DNA of 46,817 nucleotides, from the NCBI GenBank assembly GCA_022695795.1, contig MU404235.1:1-46817 (forward strand). The letters are read 5' to 3'. The notes under the pieces were generated by a model, which was not told where the DNA came from, made no database searches, and saw only the letters and a program-made list of their open reading frames with translations. Shown one piece after another: positions 33,475 through 44,754 of this stretch. This DNA is from Biscogniauxia marginata. Lineage: Eukaryota; Ascomycota; Sordariomycetes; Xylariales; Xylariaceae. Positions within the stretch are counted from its first letter, which is position 1, and the number at the start of each line of letters is the position of its first letter. Both the position numbers and the translations under genes were made by a program.

Positions 33475-36400
33475 TTCCTTATCGACCATGACCTCAACCT
33501 TGACAACCTAGGTAGTTATGAGACGAGCAAGGTCCTCGCCCAACGTGACCAGGTTCGATACCAATAACGACCGATGCGACGGCGGAGTACGATAAGCCCA
33601 TGCCGCAACCACAAAATGTCTCGCTTCTATCTAGTTCTACGGGTTGAGGGATCAGCGGGCATTCGTCTATGTTGCGGTACCAAGACATGACGACTTAAAA
33701 CGACGCTTCTCTCATATATTTCTTGTCGTTTCACCTTCCCAATTGCTTCGGAATAGACAGATAGGCAACACAGAGACAACCAATCTTGGCCATCCCGTAA
33801 GCTTGTTTCGGCTGACTCTATGTTGTTCTCAACGGGCAGGCTTTCAACCATGTTCCCCCAATACAATATATATCAAAATTGGCTAGACTTGCGGTTAGAT
33901 GTGGCCATGCAGAATGCGGTATGCCAAGCCGTAGAACCTCAGGGGTGGACTTGGGAACATTCAACCAACGAAACGTTCCCGCCTCTCCCGGCTTTAATGA
34001 ATTACGACATGCTGACAGCAACGCCTATGAGCTCAATACCCGTTTTGTCCTTCCTTACGACGAGACTTCCGCATGGGAATGGATAGGCATAATCCCTCCC
34101 CACCCCTCACGACTGTGGAGGCTCTGGAAGCCAGGAACTGCGTGTAAACCCTAACCTTTTAGGGCCAGTATCAATATGCAACCCCGGAACTACCCTACCG
34201 AATACCTGGTCTGCGGGATACCTACAATGAGCATCAAAATAGACAGTTTCCTGTTGTTCCTGTGAATGTCACTCCATCTGGCGTGATACGAACAGATAGG
34301 GCGATTCGACTCTCCCTTGCTTTGACTGGCCTCCTCCGCATGACTAGTGAGGAGGAAATGCTCGTGTCCACTGCTGACTGCTCACGAAGTAGTCCGATGG
34401 TCTAGCATGCTGACCACCGTCATGCGTCCTGCAGCGAGCAGTGAAAATGGCAGTGGCAGTCTGCCAGTGACAGGGTTAGTTGGGAAGACTGTTCTTTGCC
34501 GACGGGATCCGGGTCATTTGAATATATATGGGCACCAAGTTCCACTGTTACCGTATAGTGCTTGGAGTCGTAATTCTCATCGATGCCACGCTCCTGACTA
34601 CGTCGACTCGACTTCGTCTTTGGTAATATCAATTATAAACTGCACACGATCAGCCTAGATTGCCACGAAAATATGGGAGAACCACGCAAAATGGACATGT
34701 CATCGGCCAAACGCATTGAAAGAGCTCGCGGGAGAGATGTTAGTACGCTATGTTTATAATTTGGCTCTTAGCTTTGTCCTGTGACTCATCGAGAACGCAA
34801 GGACGTCTTCGCCAAACGAGCAAATATGTCTGCCCGAAACAATCAAGACCAGGCGAGAAACAACCCCGATGACTCGGGGCAGAAGGACACAAGCGAGAAG
34901 AAGGATGGCGGCGAACCAGCAAAATGAGAGACACAGGCGGCTACCTACTCTTGCTGACAAGATCACTATCAAAGACTAGGTAGCCAATGGGCCATAATGA
35001 CTATTGTGTGAACGGTTGTTTAAGGCCAGGAACAAGGAAACCCCTTGCTACTAGTGTTGAACGCAATTGGTCAACAGCCATTCGAGTCTGCTTTTACGAA
35101 GCAACAGGAGTTTGGCAGTTCGAGGATTCGTCAGTTTCATTACCACTCGTTAAAGACTATCTCACCGAGGACGTACCGTTGAGCTGGGTCACAAGGGAGG
35201 CTATAAGAAACTGAGCGTGCGGCGCACGTATGTATGTATGTGATTATGTACGGGACTATACGTGTATTTCATTCTTCGACCCACCCGAGTGTCAGATATT
35301 CTATAGCGAGATAAGAGTTACAGGTTAGGCCCTAGCAAGGGTATCGCTACGTTGCTACGCATCTTTCAGAGGGTTCCAGCCCCACATGCGGTCTTATGAG
35401 AACTATATCCGGTGAGGTGATAGGGGATTCGTGATCATGTTTGGTCGTAGTGTTATTGCCACGCCCGTTAACGCGGATATGTACTATATACGGGGATATA
35501 TCATGTTCAATAATTGGTCAACTAGGATTCTTTTAAAGTACACATGTGTAGTGAAGAGAACAAGTTGGATAAAGAGGCCACAGGCGGGCTCGTGATATGT
35601 AAGGGATCCTTGATAGACGGCTTGCAGTATACACACAATACTGCTACTCAATTATTAGGTTCGAGAGCTAATATGAAGGATCTTCACGAGTTCCCACAGA
35701 ATACAGCGGCAAGAAGCATTCGATTGTTTCTTCTACTGCCATTCTACAGGATTCGAACTTCCCGGGGACGCCGAAGAATGTACGGTGGTAACAAATACCT
35801 CCCCATCAACGTCATATATAACCAAACAATATATGCCGGGTTTTGTAGGTCAAGATAAAACCAACATACATAATAACTAAACCCCAATAACCAAGGATAT
35901 GGCGGGCTATTGGTCGTATGTAAGATGGGCTAAAAAAACCCGAGCCAACAGGCCAAACAGGTCGAGCTGCAGGCATAATATAACGTTCGTGACCAACCGC
36001 ATAAAACCGGTTGGCGTGTAACCAAGACAACCGCGAACTGTGTAGGGGGCAGGGTATCAGTGCATCTGGGATACCATGTAGGGTCCTCAGACGAGCGAAC
36101 CAGAAACCAGGGTCTGGTGCTGCTTTACCCAGAGAATGGGGTACGAAGTAGTAGGTTCGTCACGCAGTCTTCACATGTGCAGTCTCTCGAACCTTGACAT
36201 CTATTGCATATGTAGAAGCCTACATAATATGCCGGGATGTATTTTAAAGGTGAGGAGGTCGATCACCTAAACCGAAGCTGGACGGATGCGACATCGGGCT
36301 ATAGGCTGAAGGTGGGTGGTTACCTCTTATAGCTTACAGAAACTGTGTAAAGTGAGAAGAATACCGAGGTTGGGATGACGTCAGACCAACATATTCCTTC

Positions 36401-36699
36401 TCACCTGCAGGGCTGGAGCAAAACCCCATTCCTACATACATGCGTGTACCCTAGTACCTGGCCTCGTCATGAGACGAAGATGGAACTCGGGGACTAGTGC
36501 ATACCTTAGGATGTAGGTAGGCATTATATACTCCTGGCATCTGGTTGGTGTCCAGGCGGGAGAAAAAAAAACCAGGTGACTAAGGGGGTTAATAAGCATG
36601 GAGGGGGGGAAAGAGACGCTTACATACCTGATCAAGTAAATGTCCTCGCATGTATTATCCTGTACGTCGTGTTTAGGTGTATTAGATGTCATGTGACGG

Positions 36700-36960
36700 A
36701 TGTTAAGATGCAGAGTCAGCTAACTCGATATATGATATAATGAATATGCATGATAATCAAGGAGCATCCTACATAAAGTTACATATCGTATCACGTAGTA
36801 AACTTACTTATTAAGCACTTAAAATACCTACCTATTTAAAATATATATAATTGAAATTTAAGTAGATTAAATATAAGTATTTATTTATTTATAAAATAAA
36901 TAACTATTAAGATTAAACTTAATAAAAAATCTTTTTAATTAATATAATTTCATTTATACA
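36700..36960. other. AT-rich island
   Basis: Strongly A+T-rich, most extreme at 36830-36950, with the near-palindrome TATTTATTTATAAAATAAATA around 36879-36904. It could be a replication origin-like or matrix-attachment-like segment, or decayed (RIP-type) sequence; nothing in it decides between these. Confidence 0.5.
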
Positions 36961-37360
36961 CACCATGTAAAGGCAGAGAGGAAGAAGATAGGTCCCTCAA
37001 AGTTTTTATGGTTCTAGTTTTAAAGTACCAGGTAGGTAGGCATGTCCACTACGTATACAGAGACCCCACTATAGTTTAGCAATTCTAAGCGTGCGCCGAG
37101 CCCGACCCGGGCAGGCTCCAGCAACTCGGGCTGTAACTGCCCCTCCCATGCAAATCCCTGCTTGCGCATCATCGATGCTTCCTCAGCCTTGTTCAGCCCG
37201 TCCTCCTACAACACGCACTCAACACATTCCATCATTGGCATCACCGTCCGCCATACATCCCTACACAGTATCGGCTACCTTGTTCTGCCCCCCTTGCTAC
37301 GGCCACACACACCGCCTTTCCCATACCAAGCATGGTTCTCGTAATCAATTGCCCAAGTTT

Positions 37361-37380
37361 AGTTGAGTTGAGTTGAGTTG
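37361..37380. repeat. (AGTTG)4 in the VAC14 5' leader
   Basis: Four exact pentamer copies ending 11 bases before the VAC14 start codon, so they probably lie in its 5' untranslated region. Confidence 0.9.
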
Positions 37381-37391
37381 CCGAAGCCGCC

Positions 37392-40300
37392 ATGGATCCT
37401 CACATCCATCGTCTGCTCAATGATAAACTCTACGATAAACGGAAGACCGGTGCTCTCGAGTATGCCATACCACAAGAAACAAAAATCACGTGAAATTGCG
37501 ACTAACCTGACTGGCCAGACTCGAACGCTCCATTCGCGATCTCATAGCGGCCAAGGACTTCGAGAAGATCCAGGACGTCATCCAGCAGCTATGTGATGAA
37601 TTCGCCTATGCCGTGCATCAGCCGCACGCCAGAAATGGAGGTCTTATTGGCCTAGCTGCCGCTTCTATAGCACTTGGTTCTGTATGTCTCACCACCTCCA
37701 CCTCATGTGCCCTCGGCCCTGACTAGCTGCTATGCAGGAGCTGCCTAGATATCTTGAAACCATAGTACCCCCGGTTCTTGCTTGCTTTACCGACCAAGAT
37801 GCTCGCGTCCGCTATTACGCTTGCGAGTCCATGTATAATATCGCAAAGGTCGCCAAAGGGGAGATTCTGAAATATTTCAACCACATATTCGATGCTCTCT
37901 GCAAGGTACGCTAACAACACGCTGACCCCTCCCCCCTTTTTTCCCTTCGCCCAGTTCTCATCTCTACCTTCTCTGTAGCTAGGCGCAGATTCCGAACTCT
38001 CCGTCAAGAATGGCGCAGAGCTCCTCGATCGTCTGATAAAGGACATCGTCTCCGAGTCCGCAGCTACCTATGTCTCCGTGCTCGAGTCTGATCCACCGCC
38101 ACCCTACGAAAAGGACTCGGCCTCTCCAGATTCTAATGCAACCCCTGAACTACCTACCGCCTTCTCTCTTCCAAAGTTCATCCCGCTACTGAAGGAGCGA
38201 ATATGGGTTATGAACCCCTTCACCAGGACCTTCCTCGTCGGCTGGATTACCCTTCTCGATTCCATTCCCGACCTGGAACTAGTTACCTACCTCCCTGAAT
38301 TCTTGGGGGGCTTGCTTAAATTCTTGTGCGGCAACAACCCAGATGTCCATGCCGCCACCCAGGCTTGTTTGGATAAATTCTTGAACGAGATCAAGCGCAT
38401 TGCTCAGATAAAGAAAGGAATCGCCGATAGCAAGAAGTCGAAAGGAGATGGCAAGAGAAAGCGGGAAGAGTCCGTCGAGAGTGGCAGTATGCTGCTCGCC
38501 AACGACGAAGCGGATGTCAGTAGCACTGGTACTACTAACGATGACGAAGACGGTGTCAGCAGCGAAGAAGATTGGATTCCCGGTCAGGATGTGCAGGTTA
38601 ACTACAAGGCCATTCTTGAGATCCTGACTGCGACTCTTGACTCCCCCTTGGGTGAGTACGTATATCCAAGGGGGCACACTCCCGGTTCTAACAAGAAATC
38701 AGAGGAGGATAGCCTTCTAGAGAGCTTACGTTGGATTGTGTCCTTCCTTGACATATGCCCCGAGGAAGTTCTCCCTTTCACCCCGAAGATCCTAGCGCAT
38801 CTGCTGCCAGCAATGGCGAGCGGAGTTGAACCTATCCGCCGGGCCGCCTCGGGAGTGAACAAGTCGCTGTTAGACTATGTCGTCTCCCTCGCAGACGAAT
38901 ATGAGGCACCTCCCGTCCAACCACCCTCTCGGATACCCACGTCTTTAGCTGTGGATCGCCCGGAGGGAACGTCTAGCGCGCGTGCCTCCCTGTCGAGTGC
39001 CAAAGAGGTAGACGTACGCAGTCCCACTCCGGCTCAGACTCATAAAACACCAACCCCTGCGCCTTCGATACAGCCACAGCCCGATCTAGACTATGCAGCT
39101 GCTGTCAACTCCCTGACGTTACTATTTCTGAATGACCACGAGGCAACTCGTGTTGCTGCACTCAACTGGCTTATCATGTTGCACCGCAAAGCGCCGCGGA
39201 AGATTGTCGCGTTTAACGATGGCACGTTCCCAGCCTTGCTCAAGACGCTTTCGGACCCGGCAGAGGCCGTCGTGACCAAAGATTTACAGCTACTCTCTCA
39301 AATATCAAAGAATAGTGAAGATGACTACTTCTCGAACTTCATGGTCAGCCTACTACAACTCTTCTCCACCGACCGGAAGCTACTGGAGACTCGAGGGAAC
39401 TTAATCATCCGACAATTGTGCATGACTTTAAGCCCAGAACGAATATATCGTACACTAGCCGAGACCATCGAGAAGGAAGAAGATTTGGAATTTGCTAGCA
39501 TAATGGTGCAGAATCTTAACAACAATCTTATTACGGCCCCGGAGCTGACCGACCTTCGGAAGCGTCTACGGAATTTAGAAAGCAAGGTAAAAAAGTGCTC
39601 CGCTCAGGGCACGGCCTTTACAAAATCTCTGACCTGTTTTTTTCTTCATAGGACGGGCAGACCTTCTTCGTTGCACTATTCCGGTCGTGGTGTTACAATG
39701 CTGTCTCGACATTCTCGCTGTGCCTATTGGCGCAAGCGTATGAGGCGGCGTATAATCTCTTACAAATATTGTGAGAAACTGATCCTCGGCGACAAATTGA
39801 CCAAATTACTGACGTGGCGTAGCGGGGAACTCGAGATGACGGTCAACATCCTCATCCAAATCGACAAACTCGTACAACTTATCGAATCCCCTGTCTTTAC
39901 ATGTGAGCTCTCAAGGACGTTCGTTTTGGGTGATTCTAACGGGTGAACTCTAGATCTTCGTCTTCAGCTCCTAGAACCAGAGAAATACCCGTATCTGTAC
40001 AAGTGTCTCTACGGGCTTTTGATGCTTTTGCCACAGTCTTCTGCTTTTGCTGCCCTTAAAAACAGATTAAACAGTGTAAGCTCGATTGGCTATCTGCACA
40101 TCGGGCCGCGATCGTATGTGTCTTCGTCTTCTTGCAGTGTCCCTCCTGTCCACACTCGACAAGGCTCGGTGTCTGAGACAGTTTTTTCGTATCAGAGTCA
40201 CAACCCTCGTTCCAAAAGCGCCCATGATACTCATTCCGCTTTAACTAGTACTACCAGCACACCTAGTGGGTCAGGATACGATCGACCAAACAGGCTAGGC

Positions 40301-40603
40301 AAAGGCCGTGAAGAAGGGATCATCCGGTGGGATCAGCTCCTCGAGAAGTTCAGGAGCGTGCAGGAGAGGGCGAGGCGGGCGCAGAGAGGGGGCAGCCTCG
40401 ACGACGGACCGGACTTTGGCGAGCTACGGTTCACGGAAGGTCTGGGCGCGAAGGAGACGCCGCGGCCGGCCACGGGACCTCCCGTGCCGCAGAAGGAATC
40501 TGCCCCAGCGGCCGCGCCGCAGAAACGCAGCTCGGGCCTGGGTAGACAGTTTGGCAGGCTCGGCGCGTCCGTCTCGGGCCGAGGGAAACGATCACAGCAA
40601 TAG
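37392..40603 (+). CDS. VAC14: Vacuole morphology protein VAC14, scaffold of the PI(3,5)P2 complex
   Basis: Seven exons: 37392-37459, 37519-37681, 37738-37905, 37979-39586, 39652-39770, 39823-39902 and 39954-40603; 951 residues. Vac14 is a HEAT-repeat scaffold that holds the lipid kinase Fab1 and phosphatase Fig4 on the vacuole/endosome membrane. The N-terminus ([19 protein letters not shown]) and [30 protein letters not shown] are the Fab1-binding HEAT region. After a Ser/Pro-rich linker, [30 protein letters not shown] begins the Fig4-binding region. This runs through exons 5-7: [19 protein letters not shown], then [23 protein letters not shown] and [21 protein letters not shown]. The late exons were placed by fitting these conserved blocks; reading straight through any of the exon 4-7 junctions hits a stop or loses the block. 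The tail ([16 protein letters not shown]) matches the conserved C-terminal helix and ends basic. Confidence 0.94.
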
Positions 40604-41029
40604 CGTTGATATATTGGTCGTGTAATACTCGGAGGCTAGTGCACCTAATATGAAAAGAAGAGCAGAACGTGAGGATAGAGGATGAATGGATGGATGGATG
40701 GATGAATGGTCCTCGATGGTAATGTAGAGTTGACTCGAGGACAAGGAATTCAGCTTTTGCCGGAGTTTTTGGCTTTTTGGGTTGTTTGTTGTCAAGTATC
40801 GCATAAAGAACAGCGGGAAAATACCCTCAAGATATGAGGACTTGTGTTATTTTTTCTGTCGGCTTTTTTATATATACATAATAATGATAATGCCATACAC
40901 TTATACTTCATTACTCCTGTGAGGTTATCCGTCTCTCCCTTTCTTTTCTTTTCTTTCTTTCTTTCTTCTTGTTGTACCCCTCTCCTCCCCCCCCCTACTT
41001 CCCCCTGCCCCGAAATTTTCCTTTTTCCC
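40604..41029. other. Intergenic, convergent 3' ends of VAC14 and HAUS1
   Basis: Contains a (TGGA)n tetranucleotide run near 40681-40707 and a T/C-rich tract (40935-41030). Presumed 3' untranslated sequence of both genes. No gene. Confidence 0.55.
40681..40708. repeat. (TGGA)n microsatellite
   Basis: About six units of TGGA/TGAA downstream of VAC14. Confidence 0.85.
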
Positions 41030-41811
41030 TCAAGGCCTCCCCCTGCTCGTCTTCACCTTCACAGGGCTCTCCCTCTCGACCAGGCTCTCAAAGTTGGCGT
41101 CGCGCCTCTCGGTGGCGTCGCGCAGCTCGGCGCGCAGACGCTCGAGCTCGGCCCGCGCGGCCTCGACGTCCGGGGGCAGGCCCGCGAACGCACGGACGCG
41201 GGCGTCGAGGTCCCGCTTCCGCGAGAGCAGCTCCAGGTACGCCTCCTCGTCGCGGCGCACGTCCTCGACGGTCAGGGGGGGCACGCCGACGGCGCGGGCG
41301 AGCGCGGCGACCTGCTGGCGGAGCTCGGGGAGGCGCGCCGAGGCGGCGCGGGTGCGGCGCTGGGTCTCGAGGTTCTGGCGCGCTAGGTCTGTCGCTGCTG
41401 CTGCTGCTTCTGGTGCTGATGCGGAGTCATGGTCGTGGTCGTGGTCGTGGGGGGTAAAAGAAGAAGAAGAAGAAGAGGGATTGAGGAGGCGGAGCTCGGA
41501 GAGGAAGGAGCTGAGGCGTGTGGACTCGGACTCGAGGTACCGGCGGAGCATGTCGACGCGGTGGGCCGCCTGGTCGATCTCGTAGGCGGAACCCTGGAGC
41601 TCGACGAAGCGGCGGCCGAGGGATTCGGGGGTGAGGGTCGTTGTCGTGGTGGTGACGCTGGTGGTGGTGGAGGAAGAGATCCGGGCCTGCGGGGCGATGC
41701 CCAGCTCGACGGCGACGTCGGCCATGGCGTCTAGCGCGGCGCGGCCGTCCCGCGTGAGGGCGTCGTCGAAGGCGTGGAGGAGGTCGGAGGCGAGGAGGGC
41801 GCCGGAGACGG

Positions 41812-41843
<32 letters not shown>

Positions 41844-42235
41844 GCGCCCGTTCCTTCCGGTCTATTCTCATCATCCGCGTTCTCGTCGTGGCCCCCGGTG
41901 CCGGTATCAGCCTGCTTCTTACGTCTCTGCGCCTGCGCCTGCGCCTCTTCTTCTTCGGCGGCGGCGCGCACCTCGGCCAGGGCGGCGTCCTCGACGCGGG
42001 CGAGCTGGTCGCGCTCCTCGTCGGCGGCCTCGTTCGCGGCGGCCAGGGCGAGCAGGGCGCGCAGGGTGTCCGGGTTGCGCTCGAAGGGCGGGGGGCGCCG
42101 CTTCAGGAGGGCGTACTTGGCGCGCAGCCAGCCGTCCACGTACGCCCAGTCCTTGGCCGTCGAGGCGGCGGCGCGGGCCACCGAGGGGGAGAAGATGGCG
42201 GCTTGCGGGGTGCTGGGGACGTTGAGGTGGGCCAT
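41030..42235 (-). CDS. HAUS1: HAUS augmin-like complex subunit 1
   Basis: Single exon, 401 residues from ATG at 42235. Augmin recruits gamma-tubulin to existing microtubules so they branch in the spindle; it is present in filamentous fungi such as Aspergillus and absent from budding yeast. Evidence: the conserved N-terminal block AKDWAYVDGWLRAKYALLKRR (split here as AKDWAYVDGW, then LRAKYALLKR), the short helical unit around NPDTLRALLALA, and long coiled coils at about 55-105, 205-245 and 285-390. Low-complexity inserts interrupt it: Gln/Asn repeats (about 131-140), poly-Thr (about 191-199), poly-Ser and Asp-His repeats (about 250-268). Coding GC is very high and several antisense open frames result from that. 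Family assignment is good but not certain, as coiled-coil proteins are easily confused. Confidence 0.72.
41813..41843. repeat. Coding (GGTTCT)5 hexamer repeat in HAUS1
   Basis: Five CTGGTT units on the plus strand encode alternating Asn-Gln on the minus strand. In-frame and likely length-variable between strains. Confidence 0.9.
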
Positions 42236-43124
42236 GACCGGAGGACGGATAGATGATATATGTTTCCTTTCGGGATATAATAAGTTGTCTGTTTGGTTGG
42301 GGGCGTGGGTTGGGATTAAGATGTAGGTTTAAGCGGCGGTGTATGTATGGACGGTATTTTGACTGTGGGCTGCTGCTTTTAGTGTTATATTACCTATATT
42401 GTGGGTATATATGTCATGGCTGCCAATTAACTCGTCTAACCTAGGTGTTTCCCCTTGATTTGAGCTGTGGATTGGTTAATTGGAACCTGGAAATTGAATA
42501 TTGACCCGTGTTTTGGTATTATAGAAGGAGAGAGAAGGGTAGATGGGAAAGGTAACTGTAGAGTTATGTTAAGCCCCGGATGTATCCGTGGACAACCCCA
42601 CCTACTATAATAAATACCTACACTAGTTAGGGACTAGTAAGAAAAAGGGACGTGGGGTCGCAGTTCGCGTCTACCTAGCCGCTAGCGCATATCACATGTA
42701 CCGGTAGCCGTAACCGTGGATGTGCTGCAGAAGTGGCCAGGCTGTCAAAGCAGGGATGTACTCTGTTTAGTGAGTACTTCAGTACGAGCTGCAAGATCCC
42801 TACTTTCCACATGTACCCTTCTATCAGATCCCGTCGCAGAGAACAAGCAACGCATCATCTCGGGACAGGACAATTTGTTACATGCATCTTTTGATTTCTT
42901 CCACTCTCCCCATTCGTTCCCGTCGCTCATTCACCCGCTCTGTTTGATAGACCCTAGGGACAGTTTACCCATTCCACAAATTCCAAAAGAGACTTCGTCA
43001 TTCTTCACCTTATCTCATCCACCTCCCAACCTAACAACCTGTTCTCTTTAATGCCTCCCTCCTTTCGCGCCGACTTTGTTATTGGTTGACTGCCAATCGC
43101 ATCACCACCACCACCACCGCCATC
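42236..43124. promoter_or_regulatory. Divergent upstream region of HAUS1 and the DNAJC3-like gene
   Basis: 889 bp between divergent starts. Contains TAGGTGTT/CCTACTATA-type motifs, a GGACGTGG element at 42648-42655 (one base from the TGACGTGG unfolded-protein-response element) and a CACCAC-rich leader at 43101-43122 just before the ATG. No gene. Confidence 0.45.
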
Positions 43125-44754
43125 ATGATGATTCCTCTGTCAACCCTGGCCCTCGCGGCCACCATCCTGTCCTCCTCCGGTATAATAAATGCCCTGTCCG
43201 CATCTGAAATCCCTGCCGATACCCCGATAGCGTCTCTCCTGTCTTCGGCACAGTCGCATTTGACCAAGGGCGAAACCACCGAGGCCTTGCTGTACTACGA
43301 TGCTGCCATCGCACGAGACCCCAACGACTACCTGACCTTCTTCAAGCGCGCCACAACCTTCCTCTCCCTCGGCCGCACGTCGCAAGCTACATCCGACTTC
43401 AACAGGGTTTTGGAACTGAAGCCCGGCTTCGAGGGCGCCCACCTTCAGCTAGGCAAGCTGAAGGCCAAAAGCGCCGACTGGCAGGGCGCCAAAGAAGAAT
43501 ACCTTTTGGCCAAGCAGAAACCAGGCTCGCCCGACTTCGAGAAGTTGATTGAGGCCGAAGGAGCTGCCACTTTGGCAGAGGCCGCTGCCTCGAGCCGAAA
43601 TTGGGCCGAGTGTATAGCACAGGCCGGAGAGGCCATCACAATCGCGAACCGTGCCGTCCACCTGCGAGAACTACGCGCAAGATGTCGGTTCGAGAATGGA
43701 GCCGTCGAGGCCGGTATGGGCGATCTGCAACATGTCTTACAGATGAAGCCCGGAGACACTACGCCACACCTCAAGATCTCGGCCATTACGTTCTACGGCC
43801 TCGGAGATACCGAGCAGGGCTTGGCCCAGATAAGGAAATGTCTGCATTCCGATCCCGATTCCAAGAGTTGTAAGAAGTTGATGAAGCAAGAGAAGAGCAT
43901 CGAGAAGACATGGGCGAGAGTCGCCAAATCCATGGAAAAGAATCAACCCATGTCGGGCGTGAAACTATTGGTGCCGTCTGGCGATGAGCCTGGCTTAATA
44001 AACGAAGTGAAGGACCAAGTTAAGGAATTAAAGCAGGATGGCATCATCCCGGAAAACTCACCCAACGCTTTGCTAAGCAGACTAGTCGAGACCGCTTGCC
44101 AAGCTTACTACGAGGTATGGCGATTTACTAAGATTGTTCCGGGTGCTAAAGTGGCTGACATGGATGTAGGCAAATGGCAAGAAGGCGAGCACATACTGTC
44201 CCGAGGCCCTCAAATTGGATGAGAACTCCCTTTACGGACTCTTGCACAAGGCCAAGACCCAGTTAGACGCAGAGGACTATGACGACTGTATAGCGACGCT
44301 TAACAAAGCTTCGGAGGCTAGACCGGATAAGCAGAAGGTCATCCATCCCCTGCTACAGAAGGCTCAGGTTGCCCTCAAGCGCAGCAAGACGAAGGACTAC
44401 TATAAGATCCTCGGTGTTGCCCACGATGCAGACGAGCGGCAGATCAAGTCGGCCTACCGGAAAGCAACGAAGCAGCACCACCCAGACAAGGCGGCGAAGC
44501 AAGGACTGACCAAGGAGGAGGCAGAGAAGAAGATGGCTGGTATCAATGAAGCATACGAAGTGTTGAGCAACCCAGAACTGAGAGCGAGGTTCGACAGAGG
44601 GGACGACCCCAACTCGCAGGAGCAACAGAACCCGTTCCAAGGAAACCCGTTCGGCGGCGGTAGTCCGTTCGTGTACCAGCAAGGCGGCGGCCAACAGTTC
44701 CAGTTCAAGTTTGGGGGGTCGAGAGGCGGTTTCCAGGGAGGCTTTCCCTTTTAG
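43125..44754 (+). CDS. ER lumenal TPR/DnaJ co-chaperone, p58IPK (DNAJC3)-type
   Basis: Two exons, 43125-44114 and 44170-44754, with a 55-nt phase-0 intron (GTATGG donor, CTGAC branch, TGTAG acceptor); 524 residues. It binds unfolded clients with its TPRs and hands them to the ER Hsp70 (Kar2/BiP) through its J domain. Residues 1-24 are a signal peptide. TPR units span about 35-400, beginning with SHLTKGETTEALLYYDAAI and YLTFFKRATTFLSLGRTSQA. The J domain lies at about 405-475 (DYYKILGVAHDAD) with the essential HPD at 434-436. A short Gly/Phe-rich tail (FGGGSPF, FKFGGSRGG) closes the protein. No KDEL-type retention signal is present, as is usual for this family. Either of two adjacent ATGs (43125 or 43128) could start it. 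Confidence 0.93.

Larger units (their letters stand above)
33098..37391. other. 4.3 kb noncoding stretch
   Basis: No gene supported. Two overlapping frames at 33836-34154 (ending HGNG and CKP) each look partly protein-like over different halves, which could mean a frameshifted relic, but no domain is recognised. Contains a hairpin cluster at 33373-33474, an AT-rich island at 36700-36960, TAGGTAGG motifs at 36514, 36829 and 37031, and (AGTTG)4 at 37361-37380 just before VAC14. Confidence 0.5.

Noticed and set aside
33540..33570. GGTTCGATACC resembling a tRNA T-loop
   Set aside because: No cloverleaf can be built from the upstream 60 bases.
35735..35775. tRNA-like T-loop (GTTCGAAT on the minus strand)
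   Set aside because: The flanking bases do not pair as a T-stem and no D-arm, anticodon arm or acceptor stem can be drawn.
41094..42326. Long plus-strand open frames over HAUS1
   Set aside because: Highly biased Arg/Ser/Ala or Gly/Val compositions caused by high GC and repeats; the minus-strand coiled-coil frame is protein-like.
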